Of a stretch of DNA of 23,451 nucleotides, positions 6,922 through 14,743 are shown one piece after another (position 1 is the first letter of the stretch; every line of letters starts with the position of its first letter). The translations under genes were made by a program, and so were the position numbers. The notes under the pieces are model-generated. The model was not told where the DNA came from, made no database searches, and saw only the letters and a list, made by a program, of their open reading frames with translations. The DNA comes from Sulfolobus sp. SCGC AB-777_G06. Its GTDB lineage: Archaea; Thermoproteota; Thermoprotei_A; Sulfolobales; Sulfolobaceae. The stretch is taken from assembly GCA_003086555.1 (NCBI GenBank), contig QEFN01000015.1, forward strand, positions 1 to 23,451, given 5' to 3'.

Positions 6922-7128
6922 ATTCCGGTAAAGTATACATGTAAGAACTGTGGGTATACTTTGTATAAATTTGAAAAGGTAGGGCAAGACTTTTATGGAG
7001 TCAGAACCCCATCAGAAATAAAGCTGATATATGGCGGTAAATGTCCGAAGTGCGGTCATGAGATCTCAGCACCAGCTCTGGAAGACATTACAATAGTCTC
7101 TAAGAAAAAGCTTCCAGCAATTCTTTAA
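6922..7128 (+). CDS. small two-CxxC zinc-ribbon protein, probable AUU start
   Basis: The product is about 68 aa. It has two Cys pairs, YTCKNCGY near the N-terminus and GKCPKCGHE after about 30 residues, which together form a zinc ribbon. Between them runs EKVGQDFYGVRTPSEIKLIYG; the tail is Lys-rich (SKKKLPAIL). Proteins of this shape are, as I recall, conserved and uncharacterised in Sulfolobales, possibly binding nucleic acid. The frame is closed upstream by TGA at 6913-6915, and no ATG, GTG or TTG precedes the first Cys pair. The only plausible start is ATT 6922 (or CTA 6916), preceded by GGTGA at 6911-6915. The first in-frame TTG would delete the first zinc pair. The 3' end overlaps the convergent kinase gene by 29 bases. 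Confidence 0.65.
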   Translation: MPVKYTCKNCGYTLYKFEKVGQDFYGVRTPSEIKLIYGGKCPKCGHEISAPALEDITIVSKKKLPAIL

Positions 7129-7699
7129 CGATTTGATTGAAAGGTACCCCTTTTGAGTACTTGCGTGCTAGATCAACTCTTTTTAACCACGATAATATCG
7201 AGGTGACATTTTTCGGGTTCTCTTTGACTGACGCGTCATCGTAATCAATAACGTAAACTCTATCGCTAACCAAAACGTTCTTATATGGTCTCACCAATTC
7301 TCCATGCTCTATCTTCTTATCCTCGAGGATTTTAGCTGCTTCTAAGAGCTTTATGATTACTTCAACCTTCTCGTTGTGTTCTAAGTGCCTACCGGGAATG
7401 TAATCCATAACAATGAAGTTATTACCATAATAATATACTTTAGGAGCTACTGGGTAAGCCAACTCTTGAATCTTACCTTCGATTTTAAGGCTTTCTTTCG
7501 GTGAGTCAGCCCTCCTTATTTTCACTACCTTGCCTCCTCCTATATAGACGACAATTCCAGTCTTTCCCTTACCAATAATTCTGTACTTACCTAACTGAAC
7601 GTCACCGAAAGAGTACACTTCAGTTATACCGAATTCTTTAAGCTCTACCTCTATCCTCTCATCGTAAAAGGGGTAAATCATTTCCCTTACTTTAACCAT
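7100..7699 (-). CDS. predicted serine/threonine protein kinase-like protein (COG2112 type), 199 aa
   Basis: This is a compact kinase fold. It has a glycine loop GKGKTG (43-48), a VVK lysine (K60), a hinge-like FIVMDYIPG (95-103), a catalytic-loop equivalent [13 protein letters not shown] (131-143) and the metal-binding VIDYDD (150-155). The usual catalytic Asp is Glu in HGEL. This is a feature I recall for the archaeal COG2112 predicted kinases, so activity should not be assumed. ATG 7699 is the preferred start because it precedes the conserved-looking [10 protein letters not shown] segment; a longer frame opens at GTG 7732. It overlaps the 3' end of the CCA-adding enzyme gene by 13 bases, suggesting co-expression with that gene and thpR. 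The substrate is unknown; a link to tRNA metabolism is inferred from context only. Confidence 0.72.
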   Translation of the reverse strand: MVKVREMIYPFYDERIEVELKEFGITEVYSFGDVQLGKYRIIGKGKTGIVVYIGGGKVVKIRRADSPKESLKIEGKIQELAYPVAPKVYYYGNNFIVMDYIPGRHLEHNEKVEVIIKLLEAAKILEDKKIEHGELVRPYKNVLVSDRVYVIDYDDASVKENPKNVTSILSWLKRVDLARKYSKGVPFNQIVKELLEAFS

Positions 7700-8934
7700 G
7701 ATGGCGTCTTTCTCAGGAAACGGTGTAACCACGGATCGTCCTTCACCTCCTTAAGGGTCTCGAATTCAAGCTTGAACTTGTACTTGAACGAGATAGTCCT
7801 TTTGAGTATCTCAAAAACATCGTACTCCTTCCTTTCCTTTACAGAGTAAAGTCTACCGTCCTTACCTACCCATACGTTTTCGTTCATTTTGATGAACTTG
7901 TCCACACTCTCTTGTTGATAGTAATAAGGACCTACGTTTAAATAATACTTACCAATATCCTTACTCTCTAATTGGATTGCAATAGTCAACCTTTCCTCAT
8001 TACCCCACGCATTTACATCAATTACCTTAAACCCTACACTCGTTAGTATATTCTTAATCTTTTCCACATTCTTCCAGACTTGCCCCCAAATAATATCCTC
8101 CACTACCCTCTCTTCAATAAGGACGTTGGCTAGTATGATGTCTCCCTTGATCTTATCGTATTTCAAGTCTTTGGGGAAGAAGTAGTCTACGGAAGGCTCT
8201 CTCAAGTAATACCTAGCCGCGATCGAGAACAGAGCTACTTTTTCTAATGACACAGCCGAAGCGGCGTTTCTTTTCGGATCTACTGGGTCGGGTATCTGTA
8301 GTGGTTCCGTGAAATCTTTCGCTGGCTCTATCAGGTGTATTTTTATCGGCGGTTTAACCCACTTTGATGCGTGTTCTAGCACTTCCCTGAAACTCCCGTA
8401 TTTTATGACTAATAACTCTGATACGTAGCCGGAGAACCCTTGTACTTTTATTTCAGCTCCATAAGCCCCTATTCCTTTGAAAAATCTCTTCAGTAGCCTG
8501 ACCTCATCTTTTCCCCTCTCGTCTAGATGTTCTAATACATATTTTGTGTGGAACGGAGTCCTGTCTGCAGCTGTTATAGCCTCACTCCCAGAGTTTATTT
8601 TCAACGCTGGAACTACGTCGACTTCTATACCGTCAATGTAAAGCATAAGGTAAGGGTGTTCAGCATATGCTATCATGTATTTCATGTCCGAGAAACGCGA
8701 GATGATCTCCTTTATCGCCTTCTCTTTCAGGTAGTCTTTTCCTACCTCTTTAGGGAAGAACACAAACACGTCTAAGTCCGTGTCACCTTTGAGCCAAGTA
8801 CCCTTTCTAAAGGAGCCCTCGACTTCAGCTTCATAGCCCTTGAGTCTTTCTAAAACCTCTCCCAGTATCTTCTCTAGCCTTAGCTTTTCAGCCTCTTCTG
8901 GCTTTATAATCTTCAGTACTTCATCTTCTATCAA
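7687..8934 (-). CDS. cca: CCA-adding tRNA nucleotidyltransferase, archaeal class I
   Basis: This enzyme adds or repairs the 3'-CCA of tRNAs using CTP and ATP. It is essential here, because neither tRNA gene in the window encodes CCA. The nucleotidyltransferase signature [18 protein letters not shown] (40-57) carries the metal-binding Asp53 and Asp55, and the third carboxylate is Asp106 in GIEVDVVPA. The length of 415 aa matches archaeal class I enzymes, which have catalytic, central, body and tail domains in one chain. The start is TTG 8934 (reads [12 protein letters not shown]), overlapping the thpR stop by 14 bases, so translation is probably coupled. With thpR upstream and the kinase-like gene downstream it forms a leftward operon. 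Confidence 0.95.
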   Translation of the reverse strand: MIEDEVLKIIKPEEAEKLRLEKILGEVLERLKGYEAEVEGSFRKGTWLKGDTDLDVFVFFPKEVGKDYLKEKAIKEIISRFSDMKYMIAYAEHPYLMLYIDGIEVDVVPALKINSGSEAITAADRTPFHTKYVLEHLDERGKDEVRLLKRFFKGIGAYGAEIKVQGFSGYVSELLVIKYGSFREVLEHASKWVKPPIKIHLIEPAKDFTEPLQIPDPVDPKRNAASAVSLEKVALFSIAARYYLREPSVDYFFPKDLKYDKIKGDIILANVLIEERVVEDIIWGQVWKNVEKIKNILTSVGFKVIDVNAWGNEERLTIAIQLESKDIGKYYLNVGPYYYQQESVDKFIKMNENVWVGKDGRLYSVKERKEYDVFEILKRTISFKYKFKLEFETLKEVKDDPWLHRFLRKTPSWLK

Positions 8935-9478
8935 CGCTCTTCACGCTATATAAAGGATCATAAATGGGACCTTTTGGAGTTAACGTACTTTTGAAGAGGG
9001 TGATCTCCTCCACGGTAATTTTTCCGAAATCTGTACTCGCATAATCGTTTAAGATTTGAATTAGATTAACAACTCCTCTAGGTCCTTTTATCCTTCCTAA
9101 AGTGAGGTGTGGAGAGAACTCTTTTTCGTCCTCTGGTCTTATCCCCCTTGAGACCAACTGTTTATATAGTTCACCCCTGAGCTTTCTGAGTTCACTTGCT
9201 CCTTCACTTAAGCCTATCCATAACACTCTGGGCTTGTTAAGGTTAGGAAATGCCCCGGTACCGAAAAACTTTACTTTGAAAGAGTTAAAAGACACGGCGT
9301 TCATCGAGTCCTTTATGAGGTCTACCTTGTTTTCTGGTAACTCCCCGAGAAAGACCAGTGTTAAGTGAATGTTCCAAGGCTCAACGAGCTTAACGTCTCC
9401 TCCGACTCTGTTCAAAACCTCGAGAGCCTCAGTTATTTTAGGTAACTGAGGGATTTTTAATGCAATAAACAGCCTCAA
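8921..9478 (-). CDS. thpR: RNA 2',3'-cyclic phosphodiesterase / 2'-5' RNA ligase family
   Basis: This is a 2H phosphoesterase with both HxTx motifs: HLTL at 38-41 and HLTL at 124-127, each followed by a beta strand (VFLGE and GRIKG). The family opens 2',3'-cyclic phosphates and can join tRNA halves by a 2'-5' bond in vitro; the cellular role in archaea is unclear. The length, 185 aa, is typical. The start is TTG 9478, giving MRLFIALKI as in family members; GTG 9481 one codon earlier is possible. It is first in the operon with cca and is divergent from the UPF0200 gene across ~40 bases. An RNA end-processing enzyme next to CCA addition is consistent with tRNA end maintenance, but this is inference. 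Confidence 0.9.
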   Translation of the reverse strand: MRLFIALKIPQLPKITEALEVLNRVGGDVKLVEPWNIHLTLVFLGELPENKVDLIKDSMNAVSFNSFKVKFFGTGAFPNLNKPRVLWIGLSEGASELRKLRGELYKQLVSRGIRPEDEKEFSPHLTLGRIKGPRGVVNLIQILNDYASTDFGKITVEEITLFKSTLTPKGPIYDPLYSVKSVDRR

Positions 9479-9482
9479 CACT

Positions 9483-9515
9483 TTTTAAAACCCCACTGAT
9501 GAGATTGTAGGTGGT
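9483..9515 (+). promoter_or_regulatory. promoter and ribosome binding site of the UPF0200 gene
   Basis: TATA-like TTTTTAAAA (9482-9490) predicts transcription start near 9513. AGGTGGTC around 9509-9516 matches the crenarchaeal anti-Shine-Dalgarno complement AGGTGATC at 7 of 8 positions and sits 5 bases before ATT 9521. Confidence 0.45.
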
Positions 9516-9520
9516 CACTA

Positions 9521-10048
9521 ATTAAAATAATTGCAATTACTGGAATGCCTGGGTCGGGTAAAGGAGAACTTTCCCGTCTCTTTCAGGAAAAAGGGATAAA
9601 GGTAATTGTGATGAGTGATGTCCTGAGAGAGAGGTATAGAGCTGAGGCAAAGGAAGGAGAAAGGCTGATGGACTTTGCCTTTAGGATGAGGAGTTTATAC
9701 GGGAAGGGTGTTGTGGCAAAAATGTGTTTAGAGAAACTCTCTGGAGACGAGAAGGTCGTTGTATTTGACGGAGTGCGAAACTGGGAGGAAATAGAAGAGT
9801 TCAAGAAGAGGGGAGAAGTAGTTATAATTAACGTTCACGCGAGCCCAAAAACCAGATATGAGAGGTTGATGAGGAGGGCGAGAAAGGACGACGTGCTCAC
9901 AGTTGAGGGGTTAATGAAGAGGGACTTCGAAGAGTTAGAGATGGGTATAGGGACTGTGATAGCCTTAGCTGACCACGTAGTAGTTAACGACAAGAGTTTA
10001 GAGGAATTTAAGAGGGAGGCTGAAGAGTTAATTAATAGATTAATATGA
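9521..10048 (+). CDS. UPF0200 P-loop nucleotide kinase-like protein, probable AUU start
   Basis: The adenylate/dephospho-CoA-kinase-like fold begins with a beta strand IIAIT (3-7) running into the Walker A GMPGSGKG (8-15). FDGVRNWEE and a lid with [12 protein letters not shown] follow. The family (UPF0200, as in S. solfataricus SSO1041 from memory) is uncharacterised and usually sits beside UPF0201, as here. The earliest standard start, ATG 9545, would begin at Met-Pro-Gly-Ser and remove the strand that holds the P-loop. Upstream codons back to the in-frame TGA include no ATG, GTG or TTG. ATT 9521 gives [M][14 protein letters not shown], matching the family N-terminus, and AGGTGGTC is 5 bases upstream. 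I therefore call 175 aa with an AUU start. The stop overlaps the next ATG. Confidence 0.8.
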   Translation: MKIIAITGMPGSGKGELSRLFQEKGIKVIVMSDVLRERYRAEAKEGERLMDFAFRMRSLYGKGVVAKMCLEKLSGDEKVVVFDGVRNWEEIEEFKKRGEVVIINVHASPKTRYERLMRRARKDDVLTVEGLMKRDFEELEMGIGTVIALADHVVVNDKSLEEFKREAEELINRLI

Positions 10049-10479
10049 CCAGAGTCGTGGTAGAAGTCGAAGTAAGACCGTCAGAAGACAAGGACAAGGT
10101 CCTTCAGGCTATGCTGAACTTTTTCGACTTCGAAAGGATAAGTGAGGAAAAAGTGGGTATATCTCTAGTGATAATAGGAGAATCGTCCACTTTAAGATCA
10201 CTTATAAGGTTTCACCGAGCATTAAGAGAAGAGAAAATTCTAGATTCGGCAAGGAAATACTTATACAAAGGTATTAATGGGAACAGCATATCGTTTATGT
10301 TAAACAAACAAGCAGCTGCAGTGAGGAGAATATCGTTTGTAGATAGTGAAAACGAGTCACCCTTAGGGCCTATAAAAGTAAGGATAGAGTACAAAGATCC
10401 ACAGACAGTAATCGATTGGCTCACCCCGAAGACAGCAAAAGGGGTACCGCTATGGGAAAACCCAATACCTCAGGAGTGA
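10045..10479 (+). CDS. UPF0201 family protein, probable RNA-binding
   Basis: The 144-aa alpha/beta protein starts [20 protein letters not shown] and ends in the conserved [19 protein letters not shown]. It belongs to the archaeal UPF0201 family (SSO1042-like, from memory), related to the L5/exosome-associated RNA-binding fold; no catalytic residues are known. ATG 10045 overlaps the stop of the UPF0200 kinase (ATGA), so the two are translationally coupled, and the pairing recurs in archaea. The stop codon lies inside an 11-bp hairpin arm shared with the convergent RNase Z gene. Confidence 0.85.
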   Translation: MTRVVVEVEVRPSEDKDKVLQAMLNFFDFERISEEKVGISLVIIGESSTLRSLIRFHRALREEKILDSARKYLYKGINGNSISFMLNKQAAAVRRISFVDSENESPLGPIKVRIEYKDPQTVIDWLTPKTAKGVPLWENPIPQE

Positions 10480-10497
10480 TTTTTCTATCACTCCTGA
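10470..10497. terminator. perfect inverted repeat spanning both convergent stop codons
   Basis: TCAGGAGTGAT (10470-10480) and ATCACTCCTGA (10487-10497) are exact complements with a 6-base TTTTCT loop. The left arm holds the UPF0201 stop and the right arm the rnz stop, and both proteins end in Gln-Glu. It could act as a bidirectional terminator or mRNA 3' stabiliser. Archaeal termination mostly relies on T-runs, so the function is uncertain. Confidence 0.5.
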
Positions 10498-11363
10498 AGG
10501 ATATAATAGGAAAAGGGCTCGGGTAGAAAGGTCTTTTCAAAAACTTTCATTGCCTCTTTCAATAGAGGCGTCGCATCGTCATAGCGTGGACTTATGTGTA
10601 TTAAAGCGAGCCGTTTAACGTTAGCTTTAGTAGCTACAGCAGCCGCGTCTTTACTGTTGGAATGCCCGTATTCGTAGGCTTCTTTCTCATTTAAAAAAGT
10701 TGAGTCGTGCAAAAGTAGGTCTACTTCCCTAACGGCATTTATTACGTCATTGCAAGGTGCTGTATCACCAGTATATGCTACTTTGATCCCTTTCTTAACC
10801 ACCAGATAATCCTCAGGCAAGAGCACTTTGGTACCTATTTCGACTCTCTTACCATCTTTCAAAAGTCTCATTATTCTCCAGTCCTTAATTCCCTCTCTTC
10901 TAAGCCTCTCTGCATCTAAATTTATTCTGTCTTTTTCTTCAAAGATAAAGCCGTAGGAATTAACTACGTGACACGTCCTGAACTTTGTTATCCTTATGTT
11001 AGAGTCCTCATATGATTCCGCAAATTCTATCTCGTAATTAGGGCGAAAGTAAGTCCTATTAAAGACCTCTGAGACGAAGTCCCTCAGCTCTGGAGGTCCT
11101 AATAAGGTCAGTTTTTCTTTCCTAGAATACATCCCCATGGTCTCTAACAGTCCCGGTAAGCCTAATACGTGATCTCCGTGTAAGTGAGTAATGCCTATCA
11201 CCCTTATCCTCATGAAGCCCAGTCCGGAATCTATAAGTCTTTGTTGCGTCCCTTCTCCCACGTCGAAAAGTGCGTAAAGTCCCTCCCTTTGAACAAGGTA
11301 AGCCGGTAACCCTCTCTTGTTAGGTGCTCCTCCTCCGGTTCCTATAAAGTATATCTTGATCAT
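10488..11363 (-). CDS. rnz: ribonuclease Z (tRNA 3' processing endonuclease)
   Basis: This is a metallo-beta-lactamase-fold enzyme that cuts tRNA precursors after the discriminator, producing the 3' end to which the cca product adds CCA. The zinc motif is HLHGDH (60-65). Further ligands fit H132 (RTCHVV), D200 (AYTGDTAP) and H256 (LIHISPRY). A conserved HDSTF (219-223) and GHSNS (233-237) are also present. The length, 291 aa, is that of the short archaeal RNase Z. It is the last gene of the prs-trmG10-rnz operon and overlaps the methyltransferase gene by 4 bases (ATGA). It is convergent with UPF0201, separated only by an 8-base gap within the shared hairpin. Confidence 0.95.
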   Translation of the reverse strand: MIKIYFIGTGGGAPNKRGLPAYLVQREGLYALFDVGEGTQQRLIDSGLGFMRIRVIGITHLHGDHVLGLPGLLETMGMYSRKEKLTLLGPPELRDFVSEVFNRTYFRPNYEIEFAESYEDSNIRITKFRTCHVVNSYGFIFEEKDRINLDAERLRREGIKDWRIMRLLKDGKRVEIGTKVLLPEDYLVVKKGIKVAYTGDTAPCNDVINAVREVDLLLHDSTFLNEKEAYEYGHSNSKDAAAVATKANVKRLALIHISPRYDDATPLLKEAMKVFEKTFLPEPFSYYILQE

Positions 11364-12271
11364 TTAGTTACCACGTAAATAGCCCTACTTAGACTTTTAT
11401 GCTCGTATATAGTATGGATTTTAACACCTTTAAATCCCGCACTTTTTAGGTCGTCCCTCCAGTCAAATTTGAAGTCCGTAGTGAAAACAAGTTTTCCGTC
11501 AACTAATTCGCTAGCTTGGTAGAAGAACTCTCGGTAAAGCTCTTTCAGTCCCTTAGGAGAGAAAGACCTACCGTAAGGAGGATCCGTTACTATAGCTTCT
11601 ACCTTCCTCACGGGTGAATTTCTTGCGTCAGCTTGGAATACCTCGCATTCATAATTAAAATGCCTCAGGTTTGCTAAACTTTTTGCTATCATAACAAGAT
11701 CTATATCACTCCCTATACATCTAAGTCCCAACCACCTACTCTCGATGAGAATAGTTCCCGTTCCCACAAAAGGGTCGTAAACTTCCCTTAGGCTCTCGGA
11801 TAAGTTAACCATTATCCTTCCTATCTCTGGGTTTAGAGTTCCTGATTGAGAGTAAGGTCTTTTAGAGTGAGATAGTATAGATTCGGTGTGTTTTTCAGCC
11901 TTTCTTTCTCCCGCTATTATAACTCCTTCTGTTACGATCAGGTCTAATTTTTCGCATTTCTTAGAGGTTTTTATCGACGATACAACCTCACCGTAAACGG
12001 TCTTTGCATAGTTCTTATACTCCCTCATAGGGACGTCTATATCAACTGAGTAGCACCTCCCCCTTAATGCCTCAACTACATCTTTAACGTCAGTAGAAAT
12101 AGCTAAGGCTTTACCGGTCTTCTTTATCGCCCCTGACTTATACGCTACTCTCTCGTCTCCTTCGTAGAGCGCGACTCCATAATAATACTCCTTTTCGCTC
12201 CCGTGGATAATACTCCTTAATTCGTCTAGTGATAAAAAAATATTGTCTAAATTGAGGTAAGCATAGTTCAT
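11360..12271 (-). CDS. trmG10: tRNA (guanine10-N2)-methyltransferase, Trm11/TrmG10 type
   Basis: This is an S-adenosylmethionine-dependent methyltransferase that modifies G10 of tRNA. Both tRNAs in the window have G at position 10. The N-terminal ~110 residues fit a divergent THUMP-type RNA-binding region. The SAM fold has motif I DPFVGTGTILIE (166-177), an acidic SDIDL (188-192) and the catalytic N-methyltransferase motif TDPPYG (229-234). RPYSQSGTLNPEIGRIMVNL precedes motif I, as in Trm11 homologues. At 303 aa it is slightly shorter than typical archaeal TrmG10 (~330). It overlaps prs upstream and rnz downstream by 4 bases each, so the three genes are coupled. Confidence 0.9.
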   Translation of the reverse strand: MNYAYLNLDNIFLSLDELRSIIHGSEKEYYYGVALYEGDERVAYKSGAIKKTGKALAISTDVKDVVEALRGRCYSVDIDVPMREYKNYAKTVYGEVVSSIKTSKKCEKLDLIVTEGVIIAGERKAEKHTESILSHSKRPYSQSGTLNPEIGRIMVNLSESLREVYDPFVGTGTILIESRWLGLRCIGSDIDLVMIAKSLANLRHFNYECEVFQADARNSPVRKVEAIVTDPPYGRSFSPKGLKELYREFFYQASELVDGKLVFTTDFKFDWRDDLKSAGFKGVKIHTIYEHKSLSRAIYVVTK

Positions 12272-13143
12272 AACGTTCTCGCTACAGCCTCTGATACGTC
12301 AACTATCGTCACTTTACTTGGATCTTGCGGTATCGTATTGGTTATGATCACTTCCTCAGCACCTGCCTCGATTAGTCTCAAGTATGCGTCTCCTATAAAG
12401 AGTCCGTGAACAGCAGTAACATAAACCTTCCTAGCCCCCTGCTTTTTAACCATGTTTATAGCCTGAACCATAGTGCCTCCAGTACTTATAATGTCGTCAA
12501 TTAGTACCACATCCCTACCTTTTACCTCTAGTTCCGGTAAGTTCTTAATCCTTACTTCCCCAGTATTCAGATCCCTCTCTTTTTCGATAAAGGCATAGTC
12601 AGTAGATAGGATTTCAGCTAACCTCTTTGCCCTATTTAATGCTCCTTTATCAGGAGCTAGGACTAGTGGTTTCTCAGTCCTCAGTGACACGACCTTGGAT
12701 ATGTAGGGGATGGGGTCAATGACTTTAGTATCTCCGTCAAAGTACTCAAGCTCCTCATAATGATGAGGTTCTACAACCGCTAGTGAACTGGCACCGCTCT
12801 TTCTAAGTAGGTTCAGGATTGTCTTAATGCTTATGGCTTCTCCTTCCTTAAACCTTCTGTTTTGTCTCGAGTAAGCAAGGTAAGGGATAACAACTGTGAT
12901 TTTATCTACTTTCATGTCGCTTAACGTCTCAACAATCAGAAACAACTCGATTAAGTGTTTGTCTTGGGGAGGATATAAGGACTGTATCACTACGACGTCT
13001 TTATCCGTTATTTGTTCGGGTATTCGTACGTAAGACTCTCCGTCTGGAAAAACTTTATGTTCTATTTTTACAAGCTTTAAATTAAGTAAGCTCGAGACCT
13101 TTTCGTCTATCCCGTTAGTTGCCGTTCCTCCTAAAATGATCAT
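12268..13143 (-). CDS. prs: ribose-phosphate pyrophosphokinase (PRPP synthetase)
   Basis: The enzyme makes PRPP from ribose 5-phosphate and ATP for nucleotide, histidine and tryptophan synthesis. The sequence shows FPDGESYVRI (32-41), the flexible-loop region YSRQNRRFKEGE (91-102), a phosphate-loop region KPLVLAPDKGALNRAK, and the PRPP-binding motif DVVLIDDIISTGGTM (211-225). At 291 aa it is of the short archaeal type. ATG 13143 lies ~27 bases from the centre of the palindromic TATA at 13167-13174, so the mRNA is probably leaderless. It heads the leftward operon with the tRNA methyltransferase and RNase Z, linking nucleotide supply with tRNA processing genes. Confidence 0.95.
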   Translation of the reverse strand: MIILGGTATNGIDEKVSSLLNLKLVKIEHKVFPDGESYVRIPEQITDKDVVVIQSLYPPQDKHLIELFLIVETLSDMKVDKITVVIPYLAYSRQNRRFKEGEAISIKTILNLLRKSGASSLAVVEPHHYEELEYFDGDTKVIDPIPYISKVVSLRTEKPLVLAPDKGALNRAKRLAEILSTDYAFIEKERDLNTGEVRIKNLPELEVKGRDVVLIDDIISTGGTMVQAINMVKKQGARKVYVTAVHGLFIGDAYLRLIEAGAEEVIITNTIPQDPSKVTIVDVSEAVARTL

Positions 13144-13166
13144 TAAACTATTAAGTGAGTAAGTGG

Positions 13167-13174
13167 CTTTTAAG
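13167..13174. promoter_or_regulatory. palindromic TATA box for divergent leaderless genes
   Basis: CTTTTAAG reads the same on both strands. Its centre is ~27 bases from the prs ATG (13143, minus) and ~23 from the GPN-loop GTPase ATG (13193, plus). Both distances fit leaderless transcripts driven from the same box in either orientation. Confidence 0.5.
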
Positions 13175-13192
13175 ATTAAACGTGATGATTTA

Positions 13193-13957
13193 ATGTATTT
13201 TATATTCGTTCTCGGTACAGCCGGTTCCGGTAAGACTACACTCGTGAAAGCACTGAGTGACTATTTAAACGGGGAAGAACTCGACACGGCAATTATTAAC
13301 TTAGACCCAGCAGTAGAGAGCCTACCTTATAAACCCGACCTCGACGTCAGGGACTATGTAGATGCATTTGAGGTCATGGAAAAGTATTCCCTAGGACCCA
13401 ACTCGGCACTCGTCGCTTCTATAGATCTACTTCTTACTAAGGCTAAGGAATTAAAAGATGAGTTAAACGAGATAGAAGCTAATTACGTTTTAGTTGACAC
13501 GCCGGGTCAAATAGAATTATTTGCCTATAGGCAGACAGGTAGAATATTGTCGAAGTTAATCAGTGATGTAAATAAGTCCGTTTCACTATTCCTCCTTGAC
13601 TCGTTCCTAAGTAAAGAGGCTAGGAGTTTTGTGTCCCTCTTATTACTCTCTAGCTCCGTTAAGTTTAGGCTCGAATTACCTCAAATACTAGTCCTATCTA
13701 AGTCAGACCTCTTAACTCCTAAAGAATTTCAAGAGATGAAGAGCTGGATCGATGAGGGTAGGATAATAGACGAGATGGGAGTGTTAGACGAGTACTCTTT
13801 CGAACTGGTTAAAACTGTAGTTGAAAACCTGGACAATCTTCCGGTTCCCGTGTCTTCGACCACGATGGAAGGCATGGATGAACTCTACGCCGAGATCCAG
13901 AGGGTACTAGCGGGTGGAGAGGACTATGAAACCGAGGAACCGAATCCCAAGCTGTAA
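13193..13957 (+). CDS. GPN-loop GTPase
   Basis: This is a SIMIBI-class GTPase with P-loop GTAGSGKT (8-15), the diagnostic Gly-Pro-Asn insertion in SLGPNSAL (66-73), switch/G3 VDTPGQIELF (101-110) and base-recognition SKSD (169-172). Eukaryotic relatives assemble RNA polymerase II; in archaea these proteins form homodimers whose role is still open. The length, 254 aa, is typical. I choose ATG 13193 (MYFIFVLGTAGSGKTT), which matches family N-termini. GTG 13163 would add ten residues that overlap the promoter. The proposed TATA at 13167-13174 makes the transcript leaderless. The tail EDYETEEPNPKL is acidic and probably disordered. It lies just upstream of PCNA2 with its own promoter between. Confidence 0.92.
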   Translation: MYFIFVLGTAGSGKTTLVKALSDYLNGEELDTAIINLDPAVESLPYKPDLDVRDYVDAFEVMEKYSLGPNSALVASIDLLLTKAKELKDELNEIEANYVLVDTPGQIELFAYRQTGRILSKLISDVNKSVSLFLLDSFLSKEARSFVSLLLLSSSVKFRLELPQILVLSKSDLLTPKEFQEMKSWIDEGRIIDEMGVLDEYSFELVKTVVENLDNLPVPVSSTTMEGMDELYAEIQRVLAGGEDYETEEPNPKL

Positions 13958-13974
13958 ATAACCGAAACCTCAGG

Positions 13975-13983
13975 CTTTAAAAT
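13975..13983 (+). promoter_or_regulatory. TATA box of the PCNA2 operon
   Basis: CTTTAAAAT is centred ~27 bases before ATG 14006, the spacing of a leaderless crenarchaeal transcript. This supports 14006 rather than TTG 13985 as the start. Confidence 0.55.
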
Positions 13984-14005
13984 TTTGTTAGCAAAGAATA
14001 ATATC

Positions 14006-14743
14006 ATGAAGATCAAGATAGTGGACGCCAACAATTTCTCGTTTATATTTAAGACGCTAACTGAGTTCATAGACGAGACTACGATCCAGTTAGACAAAGA
14101 TGGTCTTAAGATAAAAGGGATAGATCCATCGAGGACCGTCTTAATAGACATTTTGATTCCCTCGGGATATTTCGAGGAATACGAAGTTGAGGAAGAGACC
14201 AAGGTCGGGATGAAAATTGAGGACGTTGCCGACATCTTGGATACTGCCACTAAAAACGACTCCTTATCCTTAGATATACAAGAAGACAAGGTTGTGTTTG
14301 AGCTAGACGGAGAGTACGAGAGGTCTTTCACGTTACCGGTCCTATCTCCTACCGAGACGGAATTTCCTGAGATAAAGCTGGAGTTCCCGTTTAAGGCTCA
14401 AATGTTAACTGCAACATTCGCCGACTTAATAGATGAACTGCAAGAGACAGGGAGTGATATAATAAAGCTTAAGAGTGAGGGTGGTAAACTAATTATCATC
14501 GTCGAGGGAGATCTGGCTTCGGCGTCAATAGAGTTATCAAAGGAGAACGGGGGGTTAATGGAAAGTGAAGGATCAGATGCCGAGAGTTCTTACGGTTTGG
14601 AATATATAGCCAATACTACCAAAATGAAAAGACCGTCTGATACCGTGAACATAGAATTCGGTTCTCAACTTCCGTTAAAGTTGAGATATAACTTGCCTCA
14701 AGGGGGTTATGCTGATTTCTACATCTCGCCGAGAACTGAATAA
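14006..14743 (+). CDS. pcn2: DNA polymerase sliding clamp subunit, PCNA2 type
   Basis: This is one subunit of the heterotrimeric sliding clamp of Sulfolobales, which tethers DNA polymerase, FEN1 and ligase to DNA. The 245-aa chain has the two-domain PCNA fold: N-domain with VDANNFSFIFKTL and GIDPSRTVLIDILIPSGYFE, interdomain connector around FTLPVLSPTETEFP, and C-domain with EFPFKAQMLTATFADLIDEL. It ends GYADFYISPRTE. These segments align with S. solfataricus PCNA2 from memory (GIDPSRVVFLDIFLPSSYFE; GYGDFYIAPRAD) rather than PCNA1 or PCNA3. The neighbouring primase gene also matches the PCNA2-PriS order. ATG 14006 is supported by the TATA spacing. The 3' end overlaps priS by 35 bases. Confidence 0.93.
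   Translation: MKIKIVDANNFSFIFKTLTEFIDETTIQLDKDGLKIKGIDPSRTVLIDILIPSGYFEEYEVEEETKVGMKIEDVADILDTATKNDSLSLDIQEDKVVFELDGEYERSFTLPVLSPTETEFPEIKLEFPFKAQMLTATFADLIDELQETGSDIIKLKSEGGKLIIIVEGDLASASIELSKENGGLMESEGSDAESSYGLEYIANTTKMKRPSDTVNIEFGSQLPLKLRYNLPQGGYADFYISPRTE

Noticed and set aside
8548..8775. Rightward frame inside the CCA-adding enzyme gene
   Set aside because: Antisense shadow of a clearly conserved gene.
13163..13192. Upstream GTG start for the GPN-loop GTPase
   Set aside because: The added ten residues overlap the proposed TATA box and are not part of the family N-terminus, which matches MYFIFVLGTAGSGKT.
13924..14331. 135-codon leftward frame opposite PCNA2
   Set aside because: Ser-rich antisense shadow; PCNA2 on the other strand is unambiguous.
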